DNA of 64,000 bases from Liolophura sinensis (Eukaryota > Mollusca > Polyplacophora > Chitonida > Chitonidae): contig NC_088297.1 in NCBI RefSeq assembly GCF_032854445.1, positions 14,863,039 through 14,927,038 on the forward strand, written 5' to 3'. Each line of letters begins with the position of its first letter. Within the stretch, counting starts at the first letter, position 1. The position numbers and the translations under genes are program-made. Below are positions 26,701-35,862 of the stretch, one piece after another. The notes beneath the pieces are model-generated. The model was given only the letters and a program-made list of their open reading frames with translations, was not told the DNA's origin and made no database searches.

Positions 26701-29700
26701 ATTTTCATCAGTAATAAAATTCAATTATTTACCTGATATAAATATATATAAATAATTTGGTTTTTATATGCAAAGCTTACTTCACACGTACCTGACATAT
26801 GAGAACCTCCTACCCAGATATATGAGAACCCCCTACCTTAACATATGAGGAACTCTTACCCTGACGTAACAGAGCCCACTACCCTAACATACGAGGAACT
26901 CTTACCCTGACATAACAGAGCCCACTACCCTGACATATGAGGAACTCTTATCCTGACATATGAGAACCTCCTACCCAGATATATGAGAACCCCCTACAGA
27001 TATATGAGAACCCCCTACCTTAACATACGAGGGACTCTTACCCTGACATAACAGAACCCCCTATCCTAGCACATGAGGAACTCTTACCCTGACATATGAT
27101 ACTTCTTTCTGCTTCCAAGATTCCAACGCTTCCTGGCCTCTGTTGTATGCTCTATCAACCTCACCCAAGTGGCAGTCCTGATTAGCCTGCAATAAAGAAT
27201 TTTCATCAGTAGTAAAATTCAATTATTTACCTGATATAAATATATATAAATAATTTGGTTTTAATATGCAAAGCTTACTTCACACATACATGACAGATGA
27301 GTTTACAATGGTGAAAGAAAGCTGATGGGGGAAAAATGTGGACAGGTCCCAGTTTCCGACCAAATACCTTCCACAAACTCTCAATTTGAAAACATTTGAA
27401 CTCTTCCAACTTAACACAGTTTACTTTACATACTATGTTACAGACAAACTTAACCTATGGGAGAGGATGATCGCTGGGCTGTCCTGAATTACACATTTGA
27501 GACGATTTTCACGATGTGGCAGCAACATTGACCAAATGATTTCTTACCTGCTTTCTTCCTCTCGCCCATACAACCTCAATGTAAGCACCTTCAACATTCA
27601 TTCCTAGAGAGAAATATATATATGACTTATTATATAATGCCTTCTCACCTTGATCTTCCTTTAATTTTATTTCTTGAAAGAATGAGGACATAGTACAAAT
27701 GCTACACATCAGTTAAAAAGTGTTCCAGATACAGTCTACCTTGAGTTTCTCCCAAAGAAAACCTCTTATTTTCTCAAAAAATTCCTGGCAAAATGGTCCT
27801 GGGAGCTTGGGTTCAATATTCAGCCTATTACATGTAACTGTTGAAACAACTTCCCTCTTTTAAACATTTGATCATTTAATGTTCAACAGCTTCTTTTCAT
27901 GCTGAATGATTTATTGATTGGCGTTTTTATGCCGTACTCAAGAATATTTCACTTATACGACGGTGACCAGCATTATAGCATGAGGAAACCAGGCAGAGCC
28001 TAATGGAAACCCACAACCATTCACAGGTTGCCGGCAGACCTTCCCATCCATGTTGAATGAGGGATGATATTAAGTTAATAATAAGCTAACATAAAATCCA
28101 ATTTATACAGAAATTTATACAAACAAATATTCTAGAGAATGCCCACACCTTATGTTTTGAAGTGTGAATTTATACTGTATGTGCTCTTCTGTGAATATAT
28201 GTAAGTCTGTCCCATAATTGTGAGCCATTTCCTGTACCTAGTTGGAGTATCAAACATCCTATAGGCAAGCGATGTGTCAGTTATTCACTGTTTCATCTTA
28301 ATTACTTGAGTTAGCATGTTTTTCAAATACTCTCCCTTACATGTTGGTGGATATTCTATCATGTAATTTTCTGTAAACATCAATCAAGTGAAAAACTAGT
28401 TAAAAAATACTAATGTACCACATGTGACTGACAAACGAAAATGAACTTTAACTTATCAGAAACAGAACTATCCGAATGGAAATACATCACACTCTATAAA
28501 TGCACACAAAAACTACATTCGCCTACCGATAGAAAAAATATACTTCCGTTAATGCATTTGTATTTATCCAAAACCAATCAACACAACTCCAAAATAAATA
28601 ATTGTTCTCACCATTAAGTTTAGTCATGGCCATGATAGCAGCATCTCTGTCTCTAAAATGAATGAATGCATAATCTCTTATCTTCTTTACTCTTTCCACA
28701 GCATTGTCTCTTCCCACAACTTGACTGCACAGCTTTCTAATTTTGTCTTCTGTAGTTGTCGACCTAAGGTTCCTCACGTGCAAAACTCTCCTCTGTAATA
28801 CAAATATGCACAACATAAATATTATTCCAGTCATACAAATATGCACAATATTAATGTACAAGATGACGATGCGTCCTTGCTTTTAAGCCATAAGTGACTA
28901 TATTAATTATTACCGCAGCCTCCCATACAAAAGAAATCACTTGTTGCAAGAAATGTTGCGCGCGCGCGCGCACACACCACCCTCTTGTGACAGAAAATGC
29001 AACAAATGCTGCACGCGCGCGCGCACACACACACACCACCTTCTGGTGACGGAAAATGAAAGAGCTGACGATAAGAAATTTCAAGAAGTTACGCGACATT
29101 TTACACATATCCACCCACACAAAATACCCCTTTGATACAAAAAACTTTAGTTCAATTATAACTTTTCAAATAACGGCTTACATAAAGGTCAAATTTGTTT
29201 GGACTGTGATACCTACTCGTGAATTTTACAACTAACCAACCGATATTTCCGACGTCTGGTGCTGTCTACATTGGCAATTAAATGTGTTTTAATTTGCAAC
29301 GAAGAGACAACCAAAAAAGCTTCTATAATGGAAATTACATGACTTACGGGTGAGTTGCAAACACCCAAGAGCTGGCCTTTACGAATTTCGTAGTTGTTAA
29401 GCTCCTTTACCGCTTGATTCGCGTGTTCTTTGTCAGTGTATATAACGAATCCATATCCTCTATGGGATAAAGAGCGGGGGTTCATTACGAGTGTCATTTC
29501 GTAAATCTTCCCTATCTTCTCAAATACTGGAACAAGCTCGTCTTCAAAACAGTCTTTTGGAATACCTCCGACGAAAATTCCACAACCCTTTAAAGAAGCC
29601 GAGCTTTCCCAGTCAGGAGGTGGACCGCCGTACTTTCTTTGCCCTTTTTCTTGCCGTATGGTGTATCCTGTTCTTTCCATAAGTTTCAGCGAGGCTTCGT

Positions 29701-29749
29701 TTAGCTCCCGGGTCACACGACGCGGCAAAGCCTCCTCCGCGGACGCCAT
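23736..29749 (-). CDS. A1CF/RBM46/RBM47-like RNA-binding protein (RRMs plus C-terminal dsRBD)
   Basis: Exons: 29749-29348 (ATG; RRM1 with [10 protein letters not shown] and GYGFVIYTD), 28792-28612 (RRM with RVLHVRNL and DYAFIHF), 27603-27548 (ends [11 protein letters not shown]), 27186-27088 and its near-identical duplicate 26688-26590, 26394-26327 (Tyr/Pro-rich), 25291-25198 (Gly/Arg-rich), 24685-24569 and 24284-24149 (ds[17 protein letters not shown], then [22 protein letters not shown]). All these junctions are GT-AG and in phase. The family binds mRNA (A1CF is the APOBEC1 cofactor; RBM46 acts in the germ line). The middle RRM of the family is missing although RRM1 joins the next RRM in frame. 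The C-terminus is uncertain. Reading through the 24149 donor gives an in-frame TGA at 24038-24036. A possible extra exon 23831-23736 ([13 protein letters not shown]) is open but not in phase with the 24149 donor. Confidence 0.85.
26530..27085 (-). repeat. Minisatellite carrying copies of an exon end and its 5' splice site
   Basis: Units of roughly 30-45 bp read, on the plus strand, like ACATATGAGGAACTCTTACC followed by CTGACATAAC. The segment CTCTTACCCTGACATA is the reverse complement of the exon end plus its GTAAGAG donor. Full donor-like copies lie near 26853, 26899 and 27035; a mutated one (TTATCCTG) is near 26945. The true exon donors at 26589 and 27087 are the array's edges. Confidence 0.75.
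26590..26688 (-). CDS. Duplicated 99-bp exon, downstream copy
   Basis: Encodes [18 protein letters not shown] through YVR, 33 codons, starting and ending in phase 0. It has its own acceptor (AG at 26690-26689) and donor (GTAAGAG from 26589). The copy at 27088-27186 matches it, including splice sites and a good part of the flanking intron. Because the exon is a multiple of three and phase 0/0, including one or both copies keeps the frame. Confidence 0.85.
27088..27186 (-). CDS. Duplicated 99-bp exon, upstream copy
   Basis: Second copy of the 33-codon exon, about 500 bp upstream in the transcript sense. The duplicated unit spans roughly 27055-27290 and corresponds to about 26550-26793. It has intact acceptor (AG at 27188-27187) and donor sites. 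Confidence 0.85.
27906..28050 (-). repeat. SINE A, tail and core
   Basis: In the intron between the second RRM exon group and the duplicated exon; ends at CAGACCTTCCCATCC. Confidence 0.85.
28940..29060. repeat. Two (CG)n(CA)n microsatellites in a short direct repeat
   Basis: GCGCGCGCGCGCACACACCA and GCACGCGCGCGCGCACACAC occur about 60 bp apart with similar flanks (GTGACAGAAAATG and GTGACGGAAAATG). They lie in the intron between the two RRM exons, where the middle-RRM exon would be expected. Confidence 0.8.
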
Positions 29750-31052
29750 ACTTACACCTTGCTGCTGGTCTCACTGCTGACGAACTAGAAGTAGGTAAAT
29801 TGGACTGCGACGCACGTAAGTGGGCTTAGAAGAGCCCTACAGCGCCATCTATGATGTCCAATAATTATTGTTTTATTCAAATTTACATAGAAAAGGAACC
29901 AAATCCCGAGAATGTGACCACAGAAACGTGTAAGGCAACATATAGGTAAAAAAATAAGCTGATAACTTGGAGGCATATGGTTATCTATCACTCGCTGTGC
30001 CACTGCGAAAGCAGTTCACCTGTGAGTCTCAAGTATCGTAAATTGAACCATTCATAGTACGAAATATGGCATGTGTTTATACTTCAGTGAGTGTTCGGTA
30101 CTATAGTCGTGTCAACAAGCGGCCCGGAGTTATTCCCCCTGAAATTCGCTGAACGAAATACATGTCTTTATACTGCATGCTCGTATGATAAATATGTCAG
30201 TTTTAGTCGACGGCCTGCATGTCTAGCGTTATGTTGTACAAAAAAAAACATCACATGAGTTCTGCAAAAAACACCAAGGCTGTTGAAAATGACCCAAATC
30301 CAATCTACTATCGCTGACATCGATTTGACAACAGGCATTGTCCTGTGTAATATTCAAAAATATAAAAAAAAAAACAAATTTTGTTTTCGCGTGGTTCTAG
30401 CTTCTGCATTGTCTTCTAGAACAGCTTATCATGTTCCAGGCAAACCTTCGCACTGCGACGTCCAATGAGCGAGGGACATGACAGACCAATGAGCGCGACA
30501 AGGAGCAAAACGTTGTAAAGTCGAGTGGAGCAGCTCCAACAGCTCCATGCTATGCCAGCTATGCCAACCACCCCGACCCACCTGTGGAACTCTTCCAACA
30601 GATCATGTGATCAGCCATGGATGACCTACGGTACATGTATATTGATCCGGCACTTCAATCTTTCAGACATGGATATACATGTATAACTTAGATTAGGGCC
30701 TGTAAACTAAACACCTGCCTAAACATGGCTCGCATGAGAAAGGTTTGTATTATAATGTGTTATAATAAAGACCGCATTTTTTGACAAATAGAGTTAATTT
30801 TTTTTTTCTTTTTTCATTTTGAAATTGTAGTTTAATTTTCTATCATCTGTATCGATCAATTATACTGCTGGTTTAATATACAGAACCTGTTAAGTATGCA
30901 TGACACGTCTGAGTCAGACTTACCTGGTGACGACACCCGCCTTGATTACTATAGGCCTGATTCTGGGATCAACCATGGCTGTAAGGAATCAGTAACAAAT
31001 CCGAACGTTATCTGAAGACGCCGCGTTTGGGCTTACTCTTCAGGAGATGCGC
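29750..31052. other. Upstream region of the RNA-binding gene
   Basis: About 1.3 kb between the ATG at 29749 and the Harbinger element. Presumed promoter and 5' UTR. CpG-containing stretches lie at 29690-29760 and 30430-30550, the latter with two similar CCAATGAGCG motifs (30461 and 30486). No other gene seen. Confidence 0.35.
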
Positions 31053-31225
31053 TTAAGGTCCGTTTATACAGAGCGCGAACGCGAACGCGGCCAAAGCGAA
31101 CGCGAACGCGAACGCGACTTTTTAGCAGTTTGGCCGTTCAAATAGAGCGCGGAAAACCATCGACAGCTTTCCAGGCGGCTCGCCTTTTTCTTGTTGTGAG
31201 AGTTAAAATTTTGTCATTCTGGATC

Positions 31226-33862
31226 ATGGCACAGGCAGAGTCAGACACGGAGGAGATCATAGCTCTGTATTTATACACAAAACAGCGTAGAAAGAGAAAG
31301 AGGCGTGTGTCCGTGCATGAAATTTTACAGAGAAGAAGTGAATATGGAGAGTACCACCACCTCGTCCAAGAACTGTATTTTCATCCTGCAAAATTTCAGC
31401 AATATTTTCGAATGACTGAGGAGCAATTTGACTACATTTTGGAATTAATTCGAGGCGACATTTGCAAACAAGATACTAACTGGAAGAAGGCCATCACCCC
31501 AAGAGAACGACTGGCCATTTGTTTGAGGTAAGTAAAGTTTCAGTGTTTTCCCTATAATAAGTTAATTTTGGATCTGCAATGTTTATATTTCAGTGGGAAA
31601 TACTGTAGCAGACACGCATTGACAAGGATGGAAAAATAATTAAAAAAAGAAAAAAAACAAAAAAAAAAAAACAACCAAAAAACAAAACAAAACAAAAAAA
31701 AACAAAACAAAACCAAAAAAAAACGTGTAAAATTATAATTAAAAGATTTTATTTATACAATGCATTCGTTAACTAAAACAATACTTGAATAGCATTTCAA
31801 ACATTTATTATGTATGCTTGTGTTCAGTGCAGTAAATCTTTATAATAGGTTCGAGTGAAAAAGAAGCAGTAGTAAAAAATAATCGTAATTATTGTATTAT
31901 CGATTCAAATGTCCAAAATGAAAATAATTACAGTTTGTTCCATCGAATCTTGACTGAAACAGTTCAAAATGAAAACAATAACATTTCCTTTCCATCGCAT
32001 CTTGATGAAAACAGTTCAAATGTTCAAAATTAGCATGAACACTGTTATGTGTTTCTCATTTTGTTTAGCAATATTTTCCTAAATCTAAAGATTTCCTTAA
32101 AATTGTCATCTGCAATTTAAAATTATAATAACTCAAAGAAACAAAGATGCCCTTGTGGTCATCACGATCCCTGAGAGTCCAGAAACTGGGAGTACGACTG
32201 GAAGCCCTGAAAGGTTGATTCCAAGTTGCTTCTGACGGTGGGCTGGCTGCCCATTGGCTGCATGTCATGCGCAGGAGATGTCATGCATCGGGTGTACGTC
32301 AAATTCGGAAGTTCACTCATGGGCTGCATATCAACTGGTGTCGACATTTCAGGGAAGCAGCACTGCATTTCCGCTTGATGTACGACGCTATGTATTTTAA
32401 ACTTAACCTCGGCCCGTTTACGTGCAGGGAGCTTTCTGATTGTTCCGGCCATTGACAGAAGGAACAGATCCACATCATCTTGCTTTTCCTCTCTTTTCTC
32501 AGGAGTACGTGACTTCTTCTTCAAATAGTGACATAAGGTGGCGTCCAAATCATCCTGAGTGCGCCTTTGTTTTCGCTTGGACTGACTTGAGGAGGCAACA
32601 CTGGTGCTCAGTGGTGTAACTGGTCGATCATGTCGTGGCTGGATGTCAGATATTTGACTTGCATCATCTTCTTCGTCAGAGAAGGTGTCTGGTGGCAATG
32701 GGTCCTCATCTGATCCCTCTGTCAAGTTGCTGCTGGTGGGTCTGTCACCCAAGTAGGGGGTTAGAAAGGACAGAGCTTTTGCGTACTTGTATTCCTTGAC
32801 TGGTTTAGCTGCATCCCCGCTCTGGCATTTCAGCTTCCTTTTATATTTAGAAAACCCATCACGCACATTCTTCCAACGAGTTTCCACTTCTTTACCTGAA
32901 ACAGAAATGCAGATCTCTATTAATATCTTTTGTTTGCTTTCAGGTTCTTGACAACTGGGGATTCCTACCACACCATAGCATCGAGTTACCGTGAGGGGGT
33001 TGCGAGAGTGGCAGCAATCGTACGTGAAGTATGCGAGTCGATTTGGAATCAACTACAACCAATTCATCTACCTCAGCCAACTCAAGAAATGTGGCGGCAA
33101 ACTGAAAGGGGATTTCGTGAAAGATGGCAGTTCCCAAACTGCATAGATGCTTTAGATGGAAAGCACGTATTGATTCAGGCGCCTCCCTGTTCAGGAAGTA
33201 AATACTTCAATTACAAAAAATCTTTCTCAATCGTTCTTCTGGCCCTCGTGGATTATCGGTATCGTTTTACATTTGTGGATATTGGTTCATACGGGTCAAA
33301 CAGTGATTCTGGCGTTTTCAAAAACACTGCATTGTTTCGAAAGATGCAAAACAAAACGCTTGCCCTACCGGATGACAAACCATTAATCGTGGATGATCAA
33401 CCCTGTCCTCATGTAATAGTAGGAGATGAAGCCTTCCCGCTCATGACCAATTTGATGCGCCCGTACCCAGGTTCTCATCTGAATGATGCAAGGCGGATTT
33501 ATAATTACAGACTATCGCGAGCAAGGAGAATCTCTGAAAACGCGTTTGGCATACTGGCAAATCGGTGGAGAATGTATCACAGAAAACTCTCTCTATCACC
33601 TGAAAATGTGGAGTGTGCAGTGAAAGCAAGCATAGTTTTACATAACATGCTGTGTGGTGAACTGGAGGTCGGTGCACACGGGGCTGACGTGGAGGCCATG
33701 GAAACAGACATCCACGATGGTGTATTGAGGCCTTTCAGGCGAGAAGGCCATCGACCTAGGGATGCAGCCATTGAGGTGCGAGAACAGTTCAAAAACTATT
33801 TCGTCTCCCCAGCAGGAGCAGTCACATGGCAAATGGAAGAATGCTTTGGACATGCCAATTAG
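31226..33862 (+). CDS. Harbinger transposase (DDE_Tnp_4 / HARBI1-like)
   Basis: Two exons, 31226-31527 and 32944-33862, joined GT-AG in phase to 406 codons. The join gives AICLRFLTTGDSYHTIA, a typical Harbinger helix. Acidic motifs: D172 in CIDALDGKH, D213 and D222 in the segment FVDIGSYGSNSDSGVF, and E299 in RRISENAFG. I cannot tell by eye which of D213 and D222 is the catalytic second Asp. HARBI1-type proteins cut and insert DNA at TWA sites. An in-frame ATG at 31130 could add 32 residues; I chose 31226 because the upstream part looks unlike the family. No stop or frameshift seen, so the protein may be functional. The intron (31528-32943) contains an AAAC-rich run at 31640-31725 and the opposite-strand MADF exon. 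Confidence 0.93.
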
Positions 33863-34585
33863 GACATAGACATGCATCCACACATTCAGAGGACGTTTTA
33901 AACAAAGTGTGACAACAGTCAATTTCCCCAAAGAAGATAATAACATTCACAGCTCTGTCTAGACAATAACGAGAACAGATAGACAAACAGATTGCCTGTG
34001 TTTATTGTATTCCTGTGTATCAGATCTGTCAGTGTGAGACGCAGGCTTTATAATATCGTAATTCCTTCATATACAGGTACGTCTCATAAAATTAGAATAT
34101 TATGAAAATGGTCAATATTTTTGTCAGTTGGTTCAGAAAGTATAAATCATACATTTTGAGGATTTATTACATAAAGTGTTAAATATTTCAAACAGTTGTT
34201 CTTGAAATTTTGCTAATTGGTAGGACATTGTCATTGAAATCAGAAAAAAATATTATCTAAAAATATATTAAGCATTTCCATCATATTCTATTTTTTTTTC
34301 GACGTACCTGTAGTTCTCTCAGAGCTAAAATGGTGTCATTATGATGACTGCTAACATGAAAGTTAAAACGTGTTTAATAATTGAATTGGTACATACAATT
34401 ATGTTAGTTTCATACCATTGTTGACAGAGGCAAAATAAATTGAAATTAATTTCAATCACAGACCTGTCAGTCCAATTTTCTCTCCAATTGCCTTCCAAAT
34501 ATCTTTCTTTTTGACTGTCTCTTTGTAAGCTTTATCAGACTAAAATCAAGACTTCCGTTTTATCCATCTTCTCGGCATCGGCCAT
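32162..34585 (-). CDS. Harbinger accessory MADF/BESS-domain protein, probably disrupted in exon 1
   Basis: Exon 2 (32895-32162) starts GKEVETRWKNVRDGF, the second half of a MADF (Myb/SANT-like) domain. It continues through an acidic and Ser-rich linker and KRKQRR to a BESS-like motif (DDVDLFLLSMAGTIRKLPAR). Exon 1 (34585-34464) starts MADAEKMDKTEVLILV and ends with KAYKETVKKKDIWKAIGEK. Between these parts a short internal deletion removes the expected start of the MADF helix and shifts the frame, giving TGA right after LILV. Harbinger elements use such a protein to help the transposase reach the nucleus and bind DNA. The exon 1/exon 2 splice is otherwise in phase (G|GT). Confidence 0.75.
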
Positions 34586-35249
34586 ACCCTACAAGCAACG
34601 TAGACTGGTTATGAGTAGCGTTTTTCTTGGAAAAGCCATGCCTACAAGTTTCTATTTTTGGAAATGATGCAATGGGAGGTGGTACTTCCTGATTGGTTGA
34701 TACAACCTGATAGTAAGAAATCCGCCGCGGCGTTCTGAAAAATTCGCTCTGGGGGCAATCTCGGCGGTCGTTCGCGCGAACAAATATTTGTTCGCTTTCG
34801 CGTTCGCACTCTATTTGAACGGTTCCATTATAAAAGGACTATACCATTCCAGGACGAAAAACCGCGTTCGCGTTCGCGTTCACGTTCGCGTTCACGTTCG
34901 CGCTCTGTATAAACGGACCTTTACAATTTCTGCTTTTCTGACTGCTGTTGTTGTAGAGATGAGAGCGGCTTCTGCAAGATGGCAACGGTCTAATTATTGA
35001 CTGGTGTTTAACACTGTATATATAGTTCTTTCTCTCTTGACTACCCATTACATGGCGACCGCTCCTCGCCAGGTATATATACAACCCTCAGGCTGACGTA
35101 AAGTTGACGCGGAACCAGCGAGAGCTCTATTCGAACGCTGAACCATTTGGTTAAGGGCCATGGTGAAATTCCTATATAAGCTTTTTCTTTCCTCGGCTAT
35201 TGTAGCATAGACCTATATTAACTGGTATCTTAGGGCATACATTGTACAT

Positions 35250-35700
35250 TACAGATACTATGTATATACAGATACAAAGTTCTGGATTGCTCAACTTCAT
35301 AAACCGGACAGTTTACTCCATTAAGCACCAGATCTTCATTAAGTAATTTTTGCTTCACCTCCTCATTGGGGACAGTGACATTCCACAGATCCCCAGTAAC
35401 GTGGACCAAACCCCTCAACACTTTGGGTCCGCTGCCGATGCGTTCCTGCAACCCATAATAAACGTCAATCGCTTTTACATTGCCTTTAATTCGCAATTTA
35501 AGGCTAAGAGGCCTTTTAATGCGGAAAGCCATTCTGGTGGTGTAAAAAAAAAAAAAAAAAAAAAAAAACCCTCGCCCAAAGGCGCTACCCGGCTGACACG
35601 TCCAACTGTGTGGACGGCCAGTCAGGTACTGCACTGCGTTCTCAACCCCTTGACTGATCAACAGTCAAGTGACAGTGGCCAATGAACTTCGTGCAAGAGT
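35250..35700 (-). pseudogene. Fragment of a retrotransposon-like ORF with an adjoining homopolymer
   Basis: Minus-strand frame with MAFRIKRPLSLKLRIKG, then DLWNVTVPNEEVKQKLLNED and VNCPVYEVEQ. This looks like the RNA-binding ORF1/gag-like proteins of animal retroelements, from which I recall similar DxWNVTxxNEExKxxLL segments. It is short, ends without further domains, and is interrupted upstream by a 24-base homopolymer (about 35546-35569). It lies just outside the inner edge of the right arm. Confidence 0.4.
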
Positions 35701-35862
35701 GCACGAATTTGCTGGTAGGGGGTTCTCATATATCTGGGTAGGAGGTTCTCATATGTCAGGTACGTGTGAAGTAAGCTTTGCATATAAAAACCAAATTATT
35801 TATACATATTTATATCAGGTAAATAATTGAATTTTACTACTGATGAAAATTCTTTATTGCAG

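Larger units (their letters stand above)
21450..26838. repeat. Left arm of large inverted duplication
   Basis: Matches 35711-39537 in reverse orientation over exons, introns and a GC-rich block. The inner edge lies in the minisatellite at about 26838, where the ATATATGAGAACCCCCTACC segment is shared with 35711 onward. The outer edge is near 21450. The left arm has about 1.5 kb (22052-23569) that the right arm lacks: the right arm joins sequence homologous to 22051 directly to sequence homologous to 23570. Confidence 0.85.
31056..34920 (+). mobile_element. PIF/Harbinger DNA transposon, 3865 bp
   Basis: Terminal inverted repeats begin AGGTCCGTTTATACAGAGCG at 31056 and are exactly mirrored up to 34920. 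The target-site duplication is TTA (31053-31055 and 34921-34923), as expected for Harbinger. Inside the ends are arrays of GCGAAC hexamers (about 31075-31120 and, inverted, 34863-34905). It encodes a transposase (+) and a MADF/BESS protein (-). Near-perfect ends suggest a fairly recent insertion. Confidence 0.93.

Noticed and set aside
28851-29135. Frames of 64-89 codons over the CG/CA repeats
   Set aside because: Low-complexity Arg/Ala or His/Thr readings of a microsatellite.
34439-34585. Separate small host gene
   Set aside because: It encodes the first half of the MADF domain and joins the transposon's second MADF exon in phase; it belongs to the Harbinger element.
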